A stretch of DNA of 64,000 nucleotides from the NCBI RefSeq assembly GCF_018476885.1, contig NZ_JAHCVJ010000004.1, positions 310,001 through 374,000 of the forward strand, written 5' to 3'. The position numbers and the translations under genes were made by a program. Of the stretch, positions 9,341 through 18,900 are shown piece after piece (within the stretch, counting starts at the first letter, position 1; the number at the start of each line of letters is the position of its first letter). The notes under the pieces are model-generated. The model worked only from the letters and a program-made list of their open reading frames with translations, searched no databases and had not been told where the DNA came from. The stretch is from Geoanaerobacter pelophilus. GTDB lineage: Bacteria > Desulfobacterota > Desulfuromonadia > Geobacterales > DSM-12255.

Positions 9341-9775
9341 TCAGCCTGACCTCCGGCCAAGTTCGCTCTCGCAAGCCGCCAATTTCTCACGCAACGCTTT
9401 ATCGCGGTGCCAACGGTCGGTTACGTCCCGCATGACCGAAGCGAAACCGTACATCTCCCCGTTTTCATCACGTAACAAAACAATACTGAATTCCAGAGAG
9501 ACCTTACTGCCGTCCTTGCTCACCCCCGGCGAGGTAAGCAGACCGGTCTTGTATTTGGTTTCCCCGGTTGCCATGACCCGGCGGTATCCATCCCAATGGC
9601 GGCCACGCAGGTTTTCCGGGATGATCAGGTCGAGCGATTGCCCTAGGGCGTAAGCCGCATTATGGCCGAAGATCCTCTCTGCCCCCAAATTCCAGAAGCG
9701 GATGAGCCCTTCGTGATCGGCGACCAGGATGGCGTCCGGCGCATCTTTGAGGAGCTGTTCAAGGATCTTTTCCAA
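9341..9775 (-). CDS. Stand-alone PAS-domain protein
   Basis: This 144-residue protein is almost entirely one PAS/PAC module: APDAILVADHEGLIRFWNLGAE, then FGHNAAYALGQSLDLIIPENL, and a PAC end GFASVMRDVTDRW. A short charged helix follows. It has no kinase, cyclase or DNA-binding output domain. The WNLGAERIFG pattern is typical of PAS domains in Geobacter sensor kinases. It probably works as a small sensory adaptor or is the remnant of a larger sensor. It lies alone, convergent with the HD-GYP gene and divergent from the 10009 kinase. Confidence 0.75.
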   Translation of the reverse strand: MEKILEQLLKDAPDAILVADHEGLIRFWNLGAERIFGHNAAYALGQSLDLIIPENLRGRHWDGYRRVMATGETKYKTGLLTSPGVSKDGSKVSLEFSIVLLRDENGEMYGFASVMRDVTDRWHRDKALREKLAACESELGRRSG

Positions 9776-10008
9776 GTGACCTCCATGTTTCTGTTATGGT
9801 CCGGTCAGGTCAATCTGCAATTGTAAGTAAACCAGAAAACAGGGCCGGTGCAACAGGGTGAGGTTCCTGCTAGGGATTGCTCACAGCGGCAGACCCGTAT
9901 CCGAAACTCATCCACATCTTTCTTAGCCACGTTTACCCTCTTGCTGGCCAAGCATGAAAATTAGGATATCCTAGAAGCAGTTCAGTACGCTGCTTTAAGG
10001 AACAGCCC

Positions 10009-11790
10009 GTGTCTTTTTTCTTTATCATTTCCCATAGGCGGGGCTTGTGTTGCTCGTCAGCCCGGCTGCTGTTGTCTGCGGCATCGATGCTTGTAGCGCT
10101 GTTTACCGCAACTGCCGCATTACCGGCCACTCCCGTGCCGGAATCAAACCAGACGATTATCGTCGGTGGCGACCGTGATTACCCTCCCTATGAGTACCTC
10201 GATCAGAGCGGCCACCCGGTAGGTTTCAATGTCGAGCTGACCAGGGCTATTGCCGAGGTCATGGGGATGAAGGTCGAGTTCAGGCTCGGTGGCTGGTCGG
10301 AGATGCGTTCCGACTTGCAGAGTGGTCACGTCGATGTCCTGGAAGGGATGTCTTTTTCCGAAGAACGGGCCAGGGAAGTCGATTTTTCCCTGCCTCACGC
10401 CATAGTCAATCACGCTGTTTTCGCCCGCCGCGATTCGCCGTCGATTAACTCGCTTGCCGAGCTGGCAGGTAAATCCGTCGCTGTCCATCGGGGCGGGATC
10501 ATGCACGACATGCTGGTGCGGGAAGGTTTTACCGGCAGGCTAGAACTTACGCCGACCCCGGCTGACGCCTTGCGGCTTCTTGCCGCAGGGAAAACCGATT
10601 TTGCCATCGTCGCCATCGTGCCGGGCATGTATATCATTCGCGAACTGAAGCTGACTAACCTCTTTCCCGCCGTACGCAACGTGGCGACCCATCGCTACGG
10701 TTATGCCGTCAAGAAGGGGAATGACGAACTGCTCTCCCGCTTTAACGAGGGGCTGGCCATTCTCAGGAAGACCGGGCAGTATGACCTGATCTACAACAAA
10801 TGGCTCGGGGTTCTGGAACCGGAACATGTGGACTGGCGCGCCATCGCCAAATACGGGGCAGTGGTGTTTGTCCCGCTGTTGCTACTGCTGGGAGGCTTTG
10901 CCCTCTGGTCGCGCACCCTGCACCGGCAGGTGGCCCTGCGCACTGCCGATCTTACCCGGGAGATCAGCGAACGCAAGCATGCCGAAGAAGAGCTGCGCCG
11001 CAACCAGCAGCAACTGGTCCAGGCCGATAAGCTGGCGGCCCTGGGAGTGCTGGTTTCAGGGGTCGCCCATGAGATCAACAACCCGACCGGTCTGATCCTG
11101 CTCGATGTGCCGATCCTGAAAAGGGCCCACAACGATACCGAGCGGATCCTCGAAGAGTATTACGCCGATCATGGTGATTTTACCATTGGCGGTCTGCCCT
11201 ATTCCGAGATGCGTATTGAGATTCCCAGGATTCTCGAGGAGATGCAGGACGGGGCAAAGCGGATCAAGCGCATTGTCAACGACCTGAAGGATTTCGCCCG
11301 ACGGGACGATGTGGCCGAAAAAGAGGCCATAGACCTCAACTCTGTTGTGGGAACCGCATTGCGGCTTGTGGAGCCGGCGGTCCGTAAAGCAACCAACCGG
11401 CTGCAAGTCAATTATGCAGAAGACATTCCGCCGGTGCGGGGGAACAGCCAGCGGATTGAGCAGGTGGTGATCAATCTGGTGCTCAATGCCTGCCAGGCAT
11501 TGCCGGACAATGAGCGGGGAATTTCCGTCACCACCCGCTACAACCGCACCACTGCCGATGCTATCCTGATAATCCGCGACGAAGGGGTCGGCATTGCCCA
11601 GGAAAACCTGTCACGCCTGACCGACCCGTTTTTCACCACCAAGCGGGAGAGCGGCGGCACCGGTCTCGGCCTGTCAGTCTCCGACGGCATCATCAAGGAA
11701 CACGGCGGCCAGCTCTATTTCGATTCGGCTCCGGGCAGCGGCACTACCGTTACCCTGGTATTGCCAGTTATCAATAAGGAGGAAACGTGA
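10009..11790 (+). CDS. Sensor histidine kinase with periplasmic solute-binding (SBP_bac_3) input domain
   Basis: The 593-residue protein starts with GTG after AAGGAAC. Residues 1-45 are a signal/anchor segment. A family 3 solute-binding domain covers about 48-270 (VGGDRDYPPYEYLDQ, GFNVELTRAIAEVMG, DVLEGMSFSEER, YAVKKGNDEL). One transmembrane helix lies near 283-305 (AVVFVPLLLLLGGFALWS), followed by a coiled coil. The kinase core has GVAHEINNPTGLILLD (phospho-His), NLVLNACQALP (N box), DEGVGIA (G1) and GGTGLGLSVSDGI (G2). It overlaps the sigma-54 regulator gene by 4 bp (GTGA), and a Dcu carrier follows, so it probably senses a dicarboxylate or amino acid in the periplasm. Confidence 0.92.
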   Translation: MSFFFIISHRRGLCCSSARLLLSAASMLVALFTATAALPATPVPESNQTIIVGGDRDYPPYEYLDQSGHPVGFNVELTRAIAEVMGMKVEFRLGGWSEMRSDLQSGHVDVLEGMSFSEERAREVDFSLPHAIVNHAVFARRDSPSINSLAELAGKSVAVHRGGIMHDMLVREGFTGRLELTPTPADALRLLAAGKTDFAIVAIVPGMYIIRELKLTNLFPAVRNVATHRYGYAVKKGNDELLSRFNEGLAILRKTGQYDLIYNKWLGVLEPEHVDWRAIAKYGAVVFVPLLLLLGGFALWSRTLHRQVALRTADLTREISERKHAEEELRRNQQQLVQADKLAALGVLVSGVAHEINNPTGLILLDVPILKRAHNDTERILEEYYADHGDFTIGGLPYSEMRIEIPRILEEMQDGAKRIKRIVNDLKDFARRDDVAEKEAIDLNSVVGTALRLVEPAVRKATNRLQVNYAEDIPPVRGNSQRIEQVVINLVLNACQALPDNERGISVTTRYNRTTADAILIIRDEGVGIAQENLSRLTDPFFTTKRESGGTGLGLSVSDGIIKEHGGQLYFDSAPGSGTTVTLVLPVINKEET

Positions 11791-13205
11791 CCCAGCAATC
11801 CTATCCCGCCTTCGGCATTCTCCTGGTGGATGACGAACCGGCCTGGCTGAAATCCCTGTCCCTGACCCTGAGAAGCTGTGCCGGACTGAGCAATGTCGCC
11901 ACCTGCCAGGACAGCCGGGAGGTGCTCGGCCTCCTGGCCCAAGGGGGGATCGGCATGGTCATGCTCGACCTCACCATGCCGCACCTGTCTGGCGAGGAGC
12001 TGTTGAAGCAGATCGGCGAGCAGTTTCCCGAGATCACCACGATTGTCGTCAGCGGCCTCAATCAGCTGGAGACGGCAGTTCGCTGCATGAAACTCGGGGC
12101 GTTTGACTATTTTATCAAGACCGATGAAGAGGACCGGATCGTCGGCGGGGTGCTGCGGGCCGTCCGGATGAAGGAGATGCAGCAGGATTACCAGGAGATC
12201 TCCAGCCGCTTCGCCTCGGGCGAACTGCGCCACCCTGAAGCCTTCACCGCCATTGTCACCGGCGACCGGGCGATGCTCAACGTCTTTGCCTATGCCGAGG
12301 CAGTGGCCAAAAGCCCGCAGCCATTGCTGATCACCGGGGAAAGCGGCGTCGGCAAAGAGCTTGTTGCCCAGGCCGTTCACCGGTTGAGCGGCTGCCGGGG
12401 CAAACTGGTGACAGTCAATGTTGCCGGCCTTGACGACACGGTTTTCAGCGATACCCTGTTCGGCCATGTCCGGGGGGCTTTCACCGGTGCCGAGCAGCTC
12501 CGGCGAGGCATGATCGAGGAAGCGGCCGACGGCACCCTGTTTCTTGATGAAATCGGCGACCTCAGCATCGCCTCCCAGGTCAAGCTGCTGCGGCTGCTGC
12601 AGGAAGGGGAATTTTTCCCGGTTGGCTGTGACCAGCCGAAGCGCCTCAAGGCACGCATCATCGCCGCTACTCACCAGAACCTTGCCGAAAAGGAAACGCT
12701 GGGAACGTTCCGGCGCGATCTCTTCTACCGGCTCCGCACCCACCAGCTTCATGTGCCGCCATTGCGGGAACGGCCGGGAGACATCCCGCTGCTCCTGGAG
12801 CATTTTCTCGGTGAAGCGGCCCAAACTCTCGGAAAAAAGAAACCGACCCCGCCACGGGAATTGGCCCAACTGCTGGCAACATATAACTTTCCCGGCAATG
12901 TCCGCGAACTGAAGGCGATGATCTATGATGCGGTCAGCATCCATCGTGACCGGATGCTCTCCATGGACTCATTCGCCAAGGCAGTGGGGCAACCCCGGCC
13001 AGGCAGCGCAGAAAAGGCCGCGCCACGGCAAAACCCTTTTGCCGGGTTTATCGATCTTCCCACTTTCAGCGACGCGGCAGGACTGCTCGTTGCCGAGGCG
13101 ATGCACCGGGCCAACGGCAACCAAACCCTGGCAGCCCGCCTGCTCGGCATCTCCCAACCCGCCCTGAACAAGCGCCTCAAGATGATGCGCGCTGAACCGG
13201 TATAA
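11787..13205 (+). CDS. Sigma-54-dependent response regulator (NtrC/DctD family)
   Basis: The 472-residue protein starts with GTG behind AAGGAGG. The receiver at about residues 5-120 has LVDDEP, phosphoacceptor Asp in VMLDLTMPHLSG and FIKTDEEDR. The AAA+ domain at about 150-385 has Walker A ITGESGVGKELVA, the sigma-54 contact loop RGAFTGAEQ, Walker B LFLDEIGDL and a PLRERPGDIPLL sensor region. A Fis-type HTH is at the end (GNQTLAARLLGISQPALNKRL). It overlaps the kinase gene by 4 bp. Three palindromic sites and a sigma-54 promoter lie directly downstream, before the Dcu gene, so that transporter is its likely target. Confidence 0.95.
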   Translation: MTQQSYPAFGILLVDDEPAWLKSLSLTLRSCAGLSNVATCQDSREVLGLLAQGGIGMVMLDLTMPHLSGEELLKQIGEQFPEITTIVVSGLNQLETAVRCMKLGAFDYFIKTDEEDRIVGGVLRAVRMKEMQQDYQEISSRFASGELRHPEAFTAIVTGDRAMLNVFAYAEAVAKSPQPLLITGESGVGKELVAQAVHRLSGCRGKLVTVNVAGLDDTVFSDTLFGHVRGAFTGAEQLRRGMIEEAADGTLFLDEIGDLSIASQVKLLRLLQEGEFFPVGCDQPKRLKARIIAATHQNLAEKETLGTFRRDLFYRLRTHQLHVPPLRERPGDIPLLLEHFLGEAAQTLGKKKPTPPRELAQLLATYNFPGNVRELKAMIYDAVSIHRDRMLSMDSFAKAVGQPRPGSAEKAAPRQNPFAGFIDLPTFSDAAGLLVAEAMHRANGNQTLAARLLGISQPALNKRLKMMRAEPV

Positions 13206-13304
13206 CCGGAGGTTATAGCCATAACCTCCGGTTATCTCTGGCTATCATGCCGATATCACTGAGAAAAATAATTAAAACAAGCCAACATTATACCCTAAGG
13301 TTAT
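13202..13304 (+). promoter_or_regulatory. Three enhancer-like sites ATAACC-N3-GGTTAT upstream of the Dcu gene
   Basis: Sites lie at 13202-13216 (spacer GGA), 13221-13235 (spacer TCC) and 13290-13304 (ATACCC-TAA-GGTTAT, one mismatch). The first two also form a perfect 15-bp inverted repeat around AGCC, and the first covers the stop codon of the regulator gene. No T-run follows, so this is not a normal terminator. The placement, about 100-200 bp before a sigma-54 promoter, fits binding sites for the regulator encoded just upstream. Confidence 0.7.
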
Positions 13305-13380
13305 AGCCGTTAGCATGGCCCAAATAGGCACTTCAACCATTTTATGCAACAATATCATATATTTGCACATTATGGTACTT

Positions 13381-13397
13381 TAGGCACTCTCCATGCT
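13381..13397 (+). promoter_or_regulatory. Sigma-54 (-24/-12) promoter for the Dcu transporter
   Basis: TAGGCACTCTCCATGCT fits the TGGCAC-N5-TTGC pattern, with GG at 13383-13384 and GC at 13395-13396 exactly 10 bases apart. Transcription should start near 13408, leaving a leader of about 55 nt to ATG 13464. Confidence 0.7.
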
Positions 13398-13463
13398 TTT
13401 ACTGGGATAGATACGAAAAGAGCTCTAAGCTCGTTCACTCTTTCCCAAACATGGAGGTGTCCC

Positions 13464-14792
13464 ATGGCAATGTTCTGGATTCAATTCATTCTCGTGCTCG
13501 GCGCGGTGCTGATCGGTATCCGCCGGGGTGGCGTCGCCCTCGGCCTTATCGGCGGCCTTGGCGTCTCGCTGCTGGTAATTGGTTTCCGCAGTTCTCCTTC
13601 GGAACCACCAATCGCCGTAATGCTCATCATCCTGGCAGTGGTAACTGCTTCGGCAACCCTACAGGTTGCAGGCGGCCTCGACTACCTGGTACAGCTTACC
13701 GAGCGGATGCTGCGTGCCCACCCTAAGTATGTGACCATCCTGGCGCCGCTTTCCACCTTCTTCCTGACAGTCTGCGTCGGCACCGGCCACGCGGTTTACG
13801 CGCTGCTGCCGGTTATCGCTGACGTGGCGATCAAGACCGGCACCCGGCCTGAGCGCCCCATGGCGATCTCCAGTGTTGCCTCACAGATGGGGATCACTGC
13901 CAGCCCGGTAGCTGCTGCCGTAACCTTCTTTCTCGGCTTTTCCGCAAAGGCCGGTCACCCGGTGACCCTGATCGACATCATTTCCGTTACCATGCCGGCT
14001 GGGATCATCGGCGTTTTGATGGCTGCCGCCTGGAGCTTCAACCGGGGCAAGGACCTGGACAAGGATACTGAATTCCAGGTAAGGCTCCAAGATCCCGACT
14101 TCCGCAAATCTCTCGATGCCGACGTCACCACCCTGGACAAGAAGATCAGCACCACTGCCAAGCTTTCGGTTGTCCTGTTCTTTGCCGGCGTTGCCACCAT
14201 CATCCTGTTTGCAGTCTGCCCGGAACTGCTGCCGCTTAACGGCGAAAAGAAACCGGTGCCCATGACCACGGTGGTACAGTTCATCATGCTTGCCTACGGC
14301 GCCTTCATCATGTTTGCCGCTGATGTAAAAGCCAAAGATATCGCCCATTCAAGTGTCTTCATCGCCGGGATGATTGCTGTTGTCTCCATCTTCGGCATTG
14401 CCTGGATGAGTGATACCTTCATCTCTGCTAACAAGAAGTTTCTGGTCGACAACATCGGTATTATGGTCAAGATGGCTCCCTGGACCTTTGCCATTGCCAC
14501 CTTCTGCATCTCCGCCTTTGTCAAGAGCCAAGCCGCGACCCTGGCCATCACCCTGCCGCTCGGCCTGGCCCTGGGGCTGCCGATCCCGCTGTTACTCGGG
14601 CTGATGCCTGCCAGTTACGCCTACTTCTTCTTTGCCTTCTACCCGAGCGACCTGGCCGCCATGAACTTCGACCGTACCGGCACCACCCGCATCGGCAAAT
14701 ATCTCCTCAACCACAGCTTCATGATCCCGGGACTTATCGGGGTTGGCGTATCAACCGTGGTGGCATACCTGATATCGAGCGCAATCTTGTAG
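13464..14792 (+). CDS. dcuB: Anaerobic C4-dicarboxylate transporter, Dcu family
   Basis: The protein is 442 residues from ATG 13464, preceded by GGAGGTG; the frame is open 120 bp further upstream, but the sigma-54 promoter lies there. It has about ten to twelve hydrophobic segments and the Dcu family stretches GTGHAVYALLPVIADVA and SSVASQMGITASPVAAAV. Dcu carriers exchange fumarate, malate, aspartate and succinate across the inner membrane and support fumarate respiration. A large cytoplasmic loop (residues about 190-230) is charged. Expression is probably switched on by the kinase/NtrC pair encoded directly upstream through sigma-54. A strong hairpin terminator follows. The DcuA/DcuB distinction cannot be made by eye. 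Confidence 0.88.
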   Translation: MAMFWIQFILVLGAVLIGIRRGGVALGLIGGLGVSLLVIGFRSSPSEPPIAVMLIILAVVTASATLQVAGGLDYLVQLTERMLRAHPKYVTILAPLSTFFLTVCVGTGHAVYALLPVIADVAIKTGTRPERPMAISSVASQMGITASPVAAAVTFFLGFSAKAGHPVTLIDIISVTMPAGIIGVLMAAAWSFNRGKDLDKDTEFQVRLQDPDFRKSLDADVTTLDKKISTTAKLSVVLFFAGVATIILFAVCPELLPLNGEKKPVPMTTVVQFIMLAYGAFIMFAADVKAKDIAHSSVFIAGMIAVVSIFGIAWMSDTFISANKKFLVDNIGIMVKMAPWTFAIATFCISAFVKSQAATLAITLPLGLALGLPIPLLLGLMPASYAYFFFAFYPSDLAAMNFDRTGTTRIGKYLLNHSFMIPGLIGVGVSTVVAYLISSAIL

Positions 14793-14815
14793 GGAATTTG
14801 CAGCAGGCAGGAAAT

Positions 14816-14848
14816 AAAGCACCCTCGACTGATGACGAGGGTGCTTTT
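14816..14848. terminator. Bidirectional intrinsic terminator between dcu and DUF190 genes
   Basis: The stem AAAGCACCCTCG / CGAGGGTGCTTT encloses an 8-base loop and is followed by TTTT on the plus strand and an A-rich start that gives U residues on the minus strand. It serves the Dcu gene and the convergent crcB-DUF190 unit. Confidence 0.85.
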
Positions 14849-14849
14849 C

Positions 14850-15194
14850 TTATTGTTGCTGGTTATGGAAATAACGAATAACGGTAGCTTTCTCCAGGGT
14901 GATCATGCCGCCCCCCATCATTGCGTCGATGCGCGGCATAATGGCGTCAATCTTCTCCTGGCTGTCCACGACCTCGACTATTATCGGGAGGTCGGCGGAG
15001 AGGTCCAGCAGTTTTTGCGTATGAAAGACACTGTGGCCGCCAAAACCGCAAATGCCCCTGAGCACTGTGGCCCCGGCAAACCCTTCCTTGCGCAGCATCT
15101 CTACCAGGGCCTCATAGAGCGGCTTGTGCTCATATCGATCGCTCTCCCCGATGAAAATGCGCATTAGAATATGCTCGCCAACCAGCTTTGTCAT
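14850..15194 (-). CDS. DUF190 family (PII-like fold) protein
   Basis: This 114-residue protein matches DUF190, a small cytoplasmic family with a PII-like ferredoxin fold: RIFIGESDRYEHKPLYEALVE, GATVLRGICGFG, LPIIVEVVDSQEKID and MMGGGMITLEKATVI. A good ribosome binding site, GAGGAG, precedes the ATG. It lies 11 bp after crcB on the same strand. DUF190 genes are commonly found beside crcB, and a regulatory or ligand-sensing role for the channel is inferred from this pairing only. Confidence 0.85.
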   Translation of the reverse strand: MTKLVGEHILMRIFIGESDRYEHKPLYEALVEMLRKEGFAGATVLRGICGFGGHSVFHTQKLLDLSADLPIIVEVVDSQEKIDAIMPRIDAMMGGGMITLEKATVIRYFHNQQQ

Positions 15195-15205
15195 GGCCTT
15201 CTCCT

Positions 15206-15583
15206 CTACGAAAGCGAACGAATGGTTAAAATTCCCAGCCAGGTAAACACCAGGCAGACCACAACGCTGGCCAGCACGTTGGCAAATGCCCCCAGGAACT
15301 GGCCGTCCTCCAGCAACTTGAAGGTCTCATAGCTGAAGGTGGAAAAGGTCGTCAGACCACCGAGGAAACCGACGGTAAGCCCCAGGCGCAGCGTGTCGGA
15401 AATAGCGCTGCTACGCATGCCCAGCTCCATGATCAGGCCGATGAAGTAGGCCCCGATGATATTGACGGCAAAGGTGCCATAGGGAAAAGCCCGCCCCAGG
15501 AAGGAGTAGACCCACCCGGAAAGATAGTAGCGGGTGAGCCCACCACCGGCACAGAAGAGTGCAATTGTTGCCGCTGTTTTCAT
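15206..15583 (-). CDS. crcB: Fluoride-specific ion channel CrcB/Fluc
   Basis: A 125-residue membrane protein with four hydrophobic segments and the Fluc hallmarks GGLTRYYLSGW near the N terminus, GTFAVNIIGAYFIGL (conserved Asn), and GFLGGLTTFSTFSYET (the F-box region with conserved Phe residues). CrcB dimers export fluoride passively. Two in-frame ATGs are possible, at 15592 and 15583; GGGAG is too close to the first, and the predicted promoter would leave only about 5 nt before it, so 15583 is preferred. I see no fluoride riboswitch in the short leader. Confidence 0.9.
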   Translation of the reverse strand: MKTAATIALFCAGGGLTRYYLSGWVYSFLGRAFPYGTFAVNIIGAYFIGLIMELGMRSSAISDTLRLGLTVGFLGGLTTFSTFSYETFKLLEDGQFLGAFANVLASVVVCLVFTWLGILTIRSLS

Positions 15584-15603
15584 GTAGCCCATCTCCCGCC
15601 ATT

Positions 15604-15631
15604 ATTATAATAGGCTTTCTGCTGATGTCAC
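15604..15631 (-). promoter_or_regulatory. Promoter for crcB-DUF190
   Basis: On the minus strand GTGACA (15631-15626), a 16-bp spacer and TATAAT (15609-15604) form a good sigma-70-like promoter. The expected start near 15597 leaves a very short leader, with no room for a riboswitch. Confidence 0.55.
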
Positions 15632-15982
15632 CCGATCTTTTCTTATAGGGATTTCTTGACGGCCATGCAAGAGACAGATTCAGTAAGGGATAAGCTGATC
15701 CATTGTTGCGGAGTGCGCCAACGTCCTGAGCTATAAACCGCTTTGGGGTTAATGGATTAATATACCTGGCAATAAACGTCAGATCAGCGTACAGTCAACT
15801 AACATCCCGAAATCATTTCTCTTAGTTATTTCGCCCCTCCTCAGCCTTCAACCATCTTCATCCACCTCGTTCGTCAACTTCTCTGGGACAGTCCGCACAG
15901 TTCCTTCCGGGCACCTCTGTCATGGGAAATCCTTCACCATGGCTAAAGGCGCTCAGACAGCGTAGTCAGCAAAGGATACAAC
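15632..15982. other. Intergenic region without recognised gene
   Basis: This 351-bp stretch between crcB and the giant glucan synthase gene holds no convincing reading frame or RNA gene. A weak inverted repeat CGAAAT/ATTTCG lies near 15809-15833, and AAAGGA at 15971-15976 is the likely ribosome binding site for 15983. I could not place a confident promoter. Confidence 0.4.
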
Positions 15983-18900
15983 GTGGGTGTTGGCATACTG
16001 ATCGGTTACTTCGCAAAACAAGATGAAGCTCTTAGGGCTCTTCAAAGACTGGCAGCACAAGGCTTCAGGCGCACCGTCCTGGTGCATAAAGGTACGGCAG
16101 GAGATGTCCATATCACCAGCCGGTTCTGCCGGCGCCATGGCGTCGAGACAGAAGTTCTGAACAATCACGCCCGCTGGCTCATGCCCGGTGAATCGGCCAT
16201 GATACTCCAGGCACCGGTCGAATCGCTACAGCGGCCGATGGCCCTGCTGCGGGAAAGCAGCGATATCCCCCCGGCGCTGTTCGTCATGCATCCCAAGCGC
16301 GAACAGCGGTTGAAGCCGCGAGGCCTGGAAGTAAAACTCTCCCCGGTTCAGGTGCTCGAACATGCCGAGCGCCATGCCAGGGAGCAGCGGGTCGAGGTAA
16401 GGCCGCAGCATACAACCGAACTGCTCAAACGTCTCAAGCATTCCCGCCAATGGGTCCGTCAGATCTGCAAGGATCTCACCGCAGCGAGCCTTCTGGAACA
16501 GAAAGCCACACCGGCTGCTGACTGGATCCTCGATAACGAATACATCCTTGAGGGAAATGCCCGCGATGTACTGCTGAACCTTCCCCGACGTTTTTATCAG
16601 CAGTTGCCGACGCTGGCCGCTGATCCCTACCGCGGGCTGCCTTGCATCTATGGTCTGGCCAAGGATCTCGTCTCCCATACGGAACTGCGCCTTGATCGGG
16701 AGAATATCCAATCGTTCATAGAAGCCCATCAATCGGTGCGCACACTGACGATCGGCGAACTCTGGGCAATTCCGCAGATGTTGCGCATCGCGCTTATCGA
16801 AAGCATCCAGAGCCTGGCCATTACCGCCCTGGCAGACCTCCGAGAACGCCAGCTGGCCGAATTCTGGGCGAATCGGCTGATTGCCGCCAATCGCCGCGAT
16901 TCCAACCAACTCTTCGCGATCCTGGCGGAACTTGCCAAAGCTGAGCCACGTCCCACCCCGTATTTCGGTAGCCAGCTGGTTAGCCTGCTCTACGACGAGG
17001 CAGCGGCATTGGCGCCGGTCCAGAGTTGGCTGGAGCGCACGCTCAAAAATCCGATGCACGATCTCAATCTGCGGGAACAGAACCGGCAGGCCAGTGAGCA
17101 GATATCCTGCGGCAATGCCTTCACCAGCCTGCGCCAGCTCGCCTTGCTGGACTGGCGGGAAATTTTCGAGAAACTCAGTCGGGTGGAGCAGATGCTCCGC
17201 CGTGATCCTTCAGGGGTTTATCCTGAAACAGATTTCGCCACCCGAGACCACTGCCGTCGGGCGATTGAAGATCTTGCCCGCGCTGCCGACCGGAGCGAGG
17301 AAGAGATCGCAGAGCGCGTCATCAAGCTGGCAACGCTTGCCGTGCATGGATCAACAACCGATGATCGAACCAGTCATGTCGGCTATTGGCTGGTTGGCAA
17401 GGGCCGGACCGAGCTGGCCAGGCTGCTGGCCTGCCGTGAAGCACCTCGTTACCGCGCTCTGCACTGGATCTATCGTAATCATACCGGTGCCTACGCCTTC
17501 GGCATCGGCAGCTGCTCCGTACTGCTATTCTCCCTGATCGCCCTCTTTGCACCGATCGGACTATCACTCGCCACTCACCTTGGGCTGACGCTGCTCCTGC
17601 TGATTCCGGTCAGCCAGCTGGCAATCGAAATGGCCAACTACCTGGTCACGCGGTTTCTGCCGCCCCGCCCCTTGCCCAAAATGGATTTCGAGGATACCGG
17701 GATTCCCGATGCCTTCCGCACCCTGGTGGTTGTACCGATGATGCTGTCCAACGCCGAGACGGTAGAGGCCGAGGTGGAAAAACTGGAGATTCGCTACCTG
17801 GCCAACAAGGAAGCAAACCTGCTCTTCAGCCTGTTCACTGACTACACCGATTCAGCCACCCTCTCCCGCGAAGACGACGACAGGCTGCTCCAGATTGCCA
17901 GCAGACGTTTGACTGACCTCAACGAGCGCCATGGCGGCGAGCGTTTTTTCCTGTTCCATCGTGAGCGGACCTGGTGCGAATCCGAGCAGAAATTCATCGG
18001 CTGGGAGCGTAAAAGGGGGAAGCTGGAGGAGCTGAACCGACTGATCGACGGCACCCGGCCGGAGACCGCCGCACGCCTGGTCTACGTTGGCGAACCGGAT
18101 CAGCTGGCTGACGTCCGCTTCATCATCACCCTGGACAGCGACACCCAATTGCCCCATGCCACGGCCCGCCGGATGGTCGAGACCCTGGCTCATCCCCTCA
18201 ATCAGCCCCGCTTCGACAGCAATGGCCATATCATGGCCGACTCCTACACCATTATCCAGCCGCGGGTGAGCCCGACCCTGCCGAGCACTAGCGCCTCGAC
18301 CTTCAGCAGACTCTTCAGTGATGCGGTCGGCATCGACCCCTACACCCAGGCGGTCTCCGATGTCTACCAGGACTTGAGCGGCGAAGGATCGTACCATGGC
18401 AAGGGGATCTACGACGTCCGCGCCTTCAGCCGCGTGCTGTCAGGCCTGTTTCCTGAAGAGTGGGTGCTGAGCCATGACCTGATCGAGGGGGCACACGTCC
18501 GGGTGGGACTGGCCAGTGATATAGAACTCTTTGACGAATTCCCCCAGGGGTACCAGAGTTACAGCAGCCGCGCCCATCGCTGGATACGCGGGGACTGGCA
18601 GATAGCAGGATGGATTTTCCCACGCGTTCCCCAAGCTGCAGGCGGTCGCGGCGCCAACCCGCTCTCCATGCTGAACCGCTGGAAGATCCTTGATAACCTG
18701 CGTCGCAGCCTGGTGCCGGTGACAAGCCAGGGTCTGCTGCTGGCCTCCTGGCTGATATCTCCGAGGACCGGCGCGCTTGCCACCCTGGTGGTCGGCATGC
18801 AACTCCTCTTTCATCCCCTGGCCCAGCCCTTTACCATGGCCACCACCCGCAAGGGGCTGAAATATTTTTCCCCGTCAAAGCTTCTGCACGACCTGTCGCG

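Noticed and set aside
9962-9973. Palindrome TAGGATATCCTA upstream of the sensor kinase at 10009
   Set aside because: It is short and single, so it may be chance; no matching site elsewhere in the window.
11715-12944. Open frame of 409 codons antisense to the sigma-54 regulator
   Set aside because: The plus-strand protein has every expected family motif; the antisense product resembles nothing and crosses two genes.
13202-13235. 15-bp inverted repeat read as a terminator of the regulator gene
   Set aside because: No T-run follows, the arm sequence recurs at 13290, and the stop codon lies inside it, so enhancer sites explain it better.
15584-15700. Fluoride riboswitch before crcB
   Set aside because: The leader lacks the conserved fluoride aptamer blocks, and the predicted promoter leaves only about 15 nt before the start.
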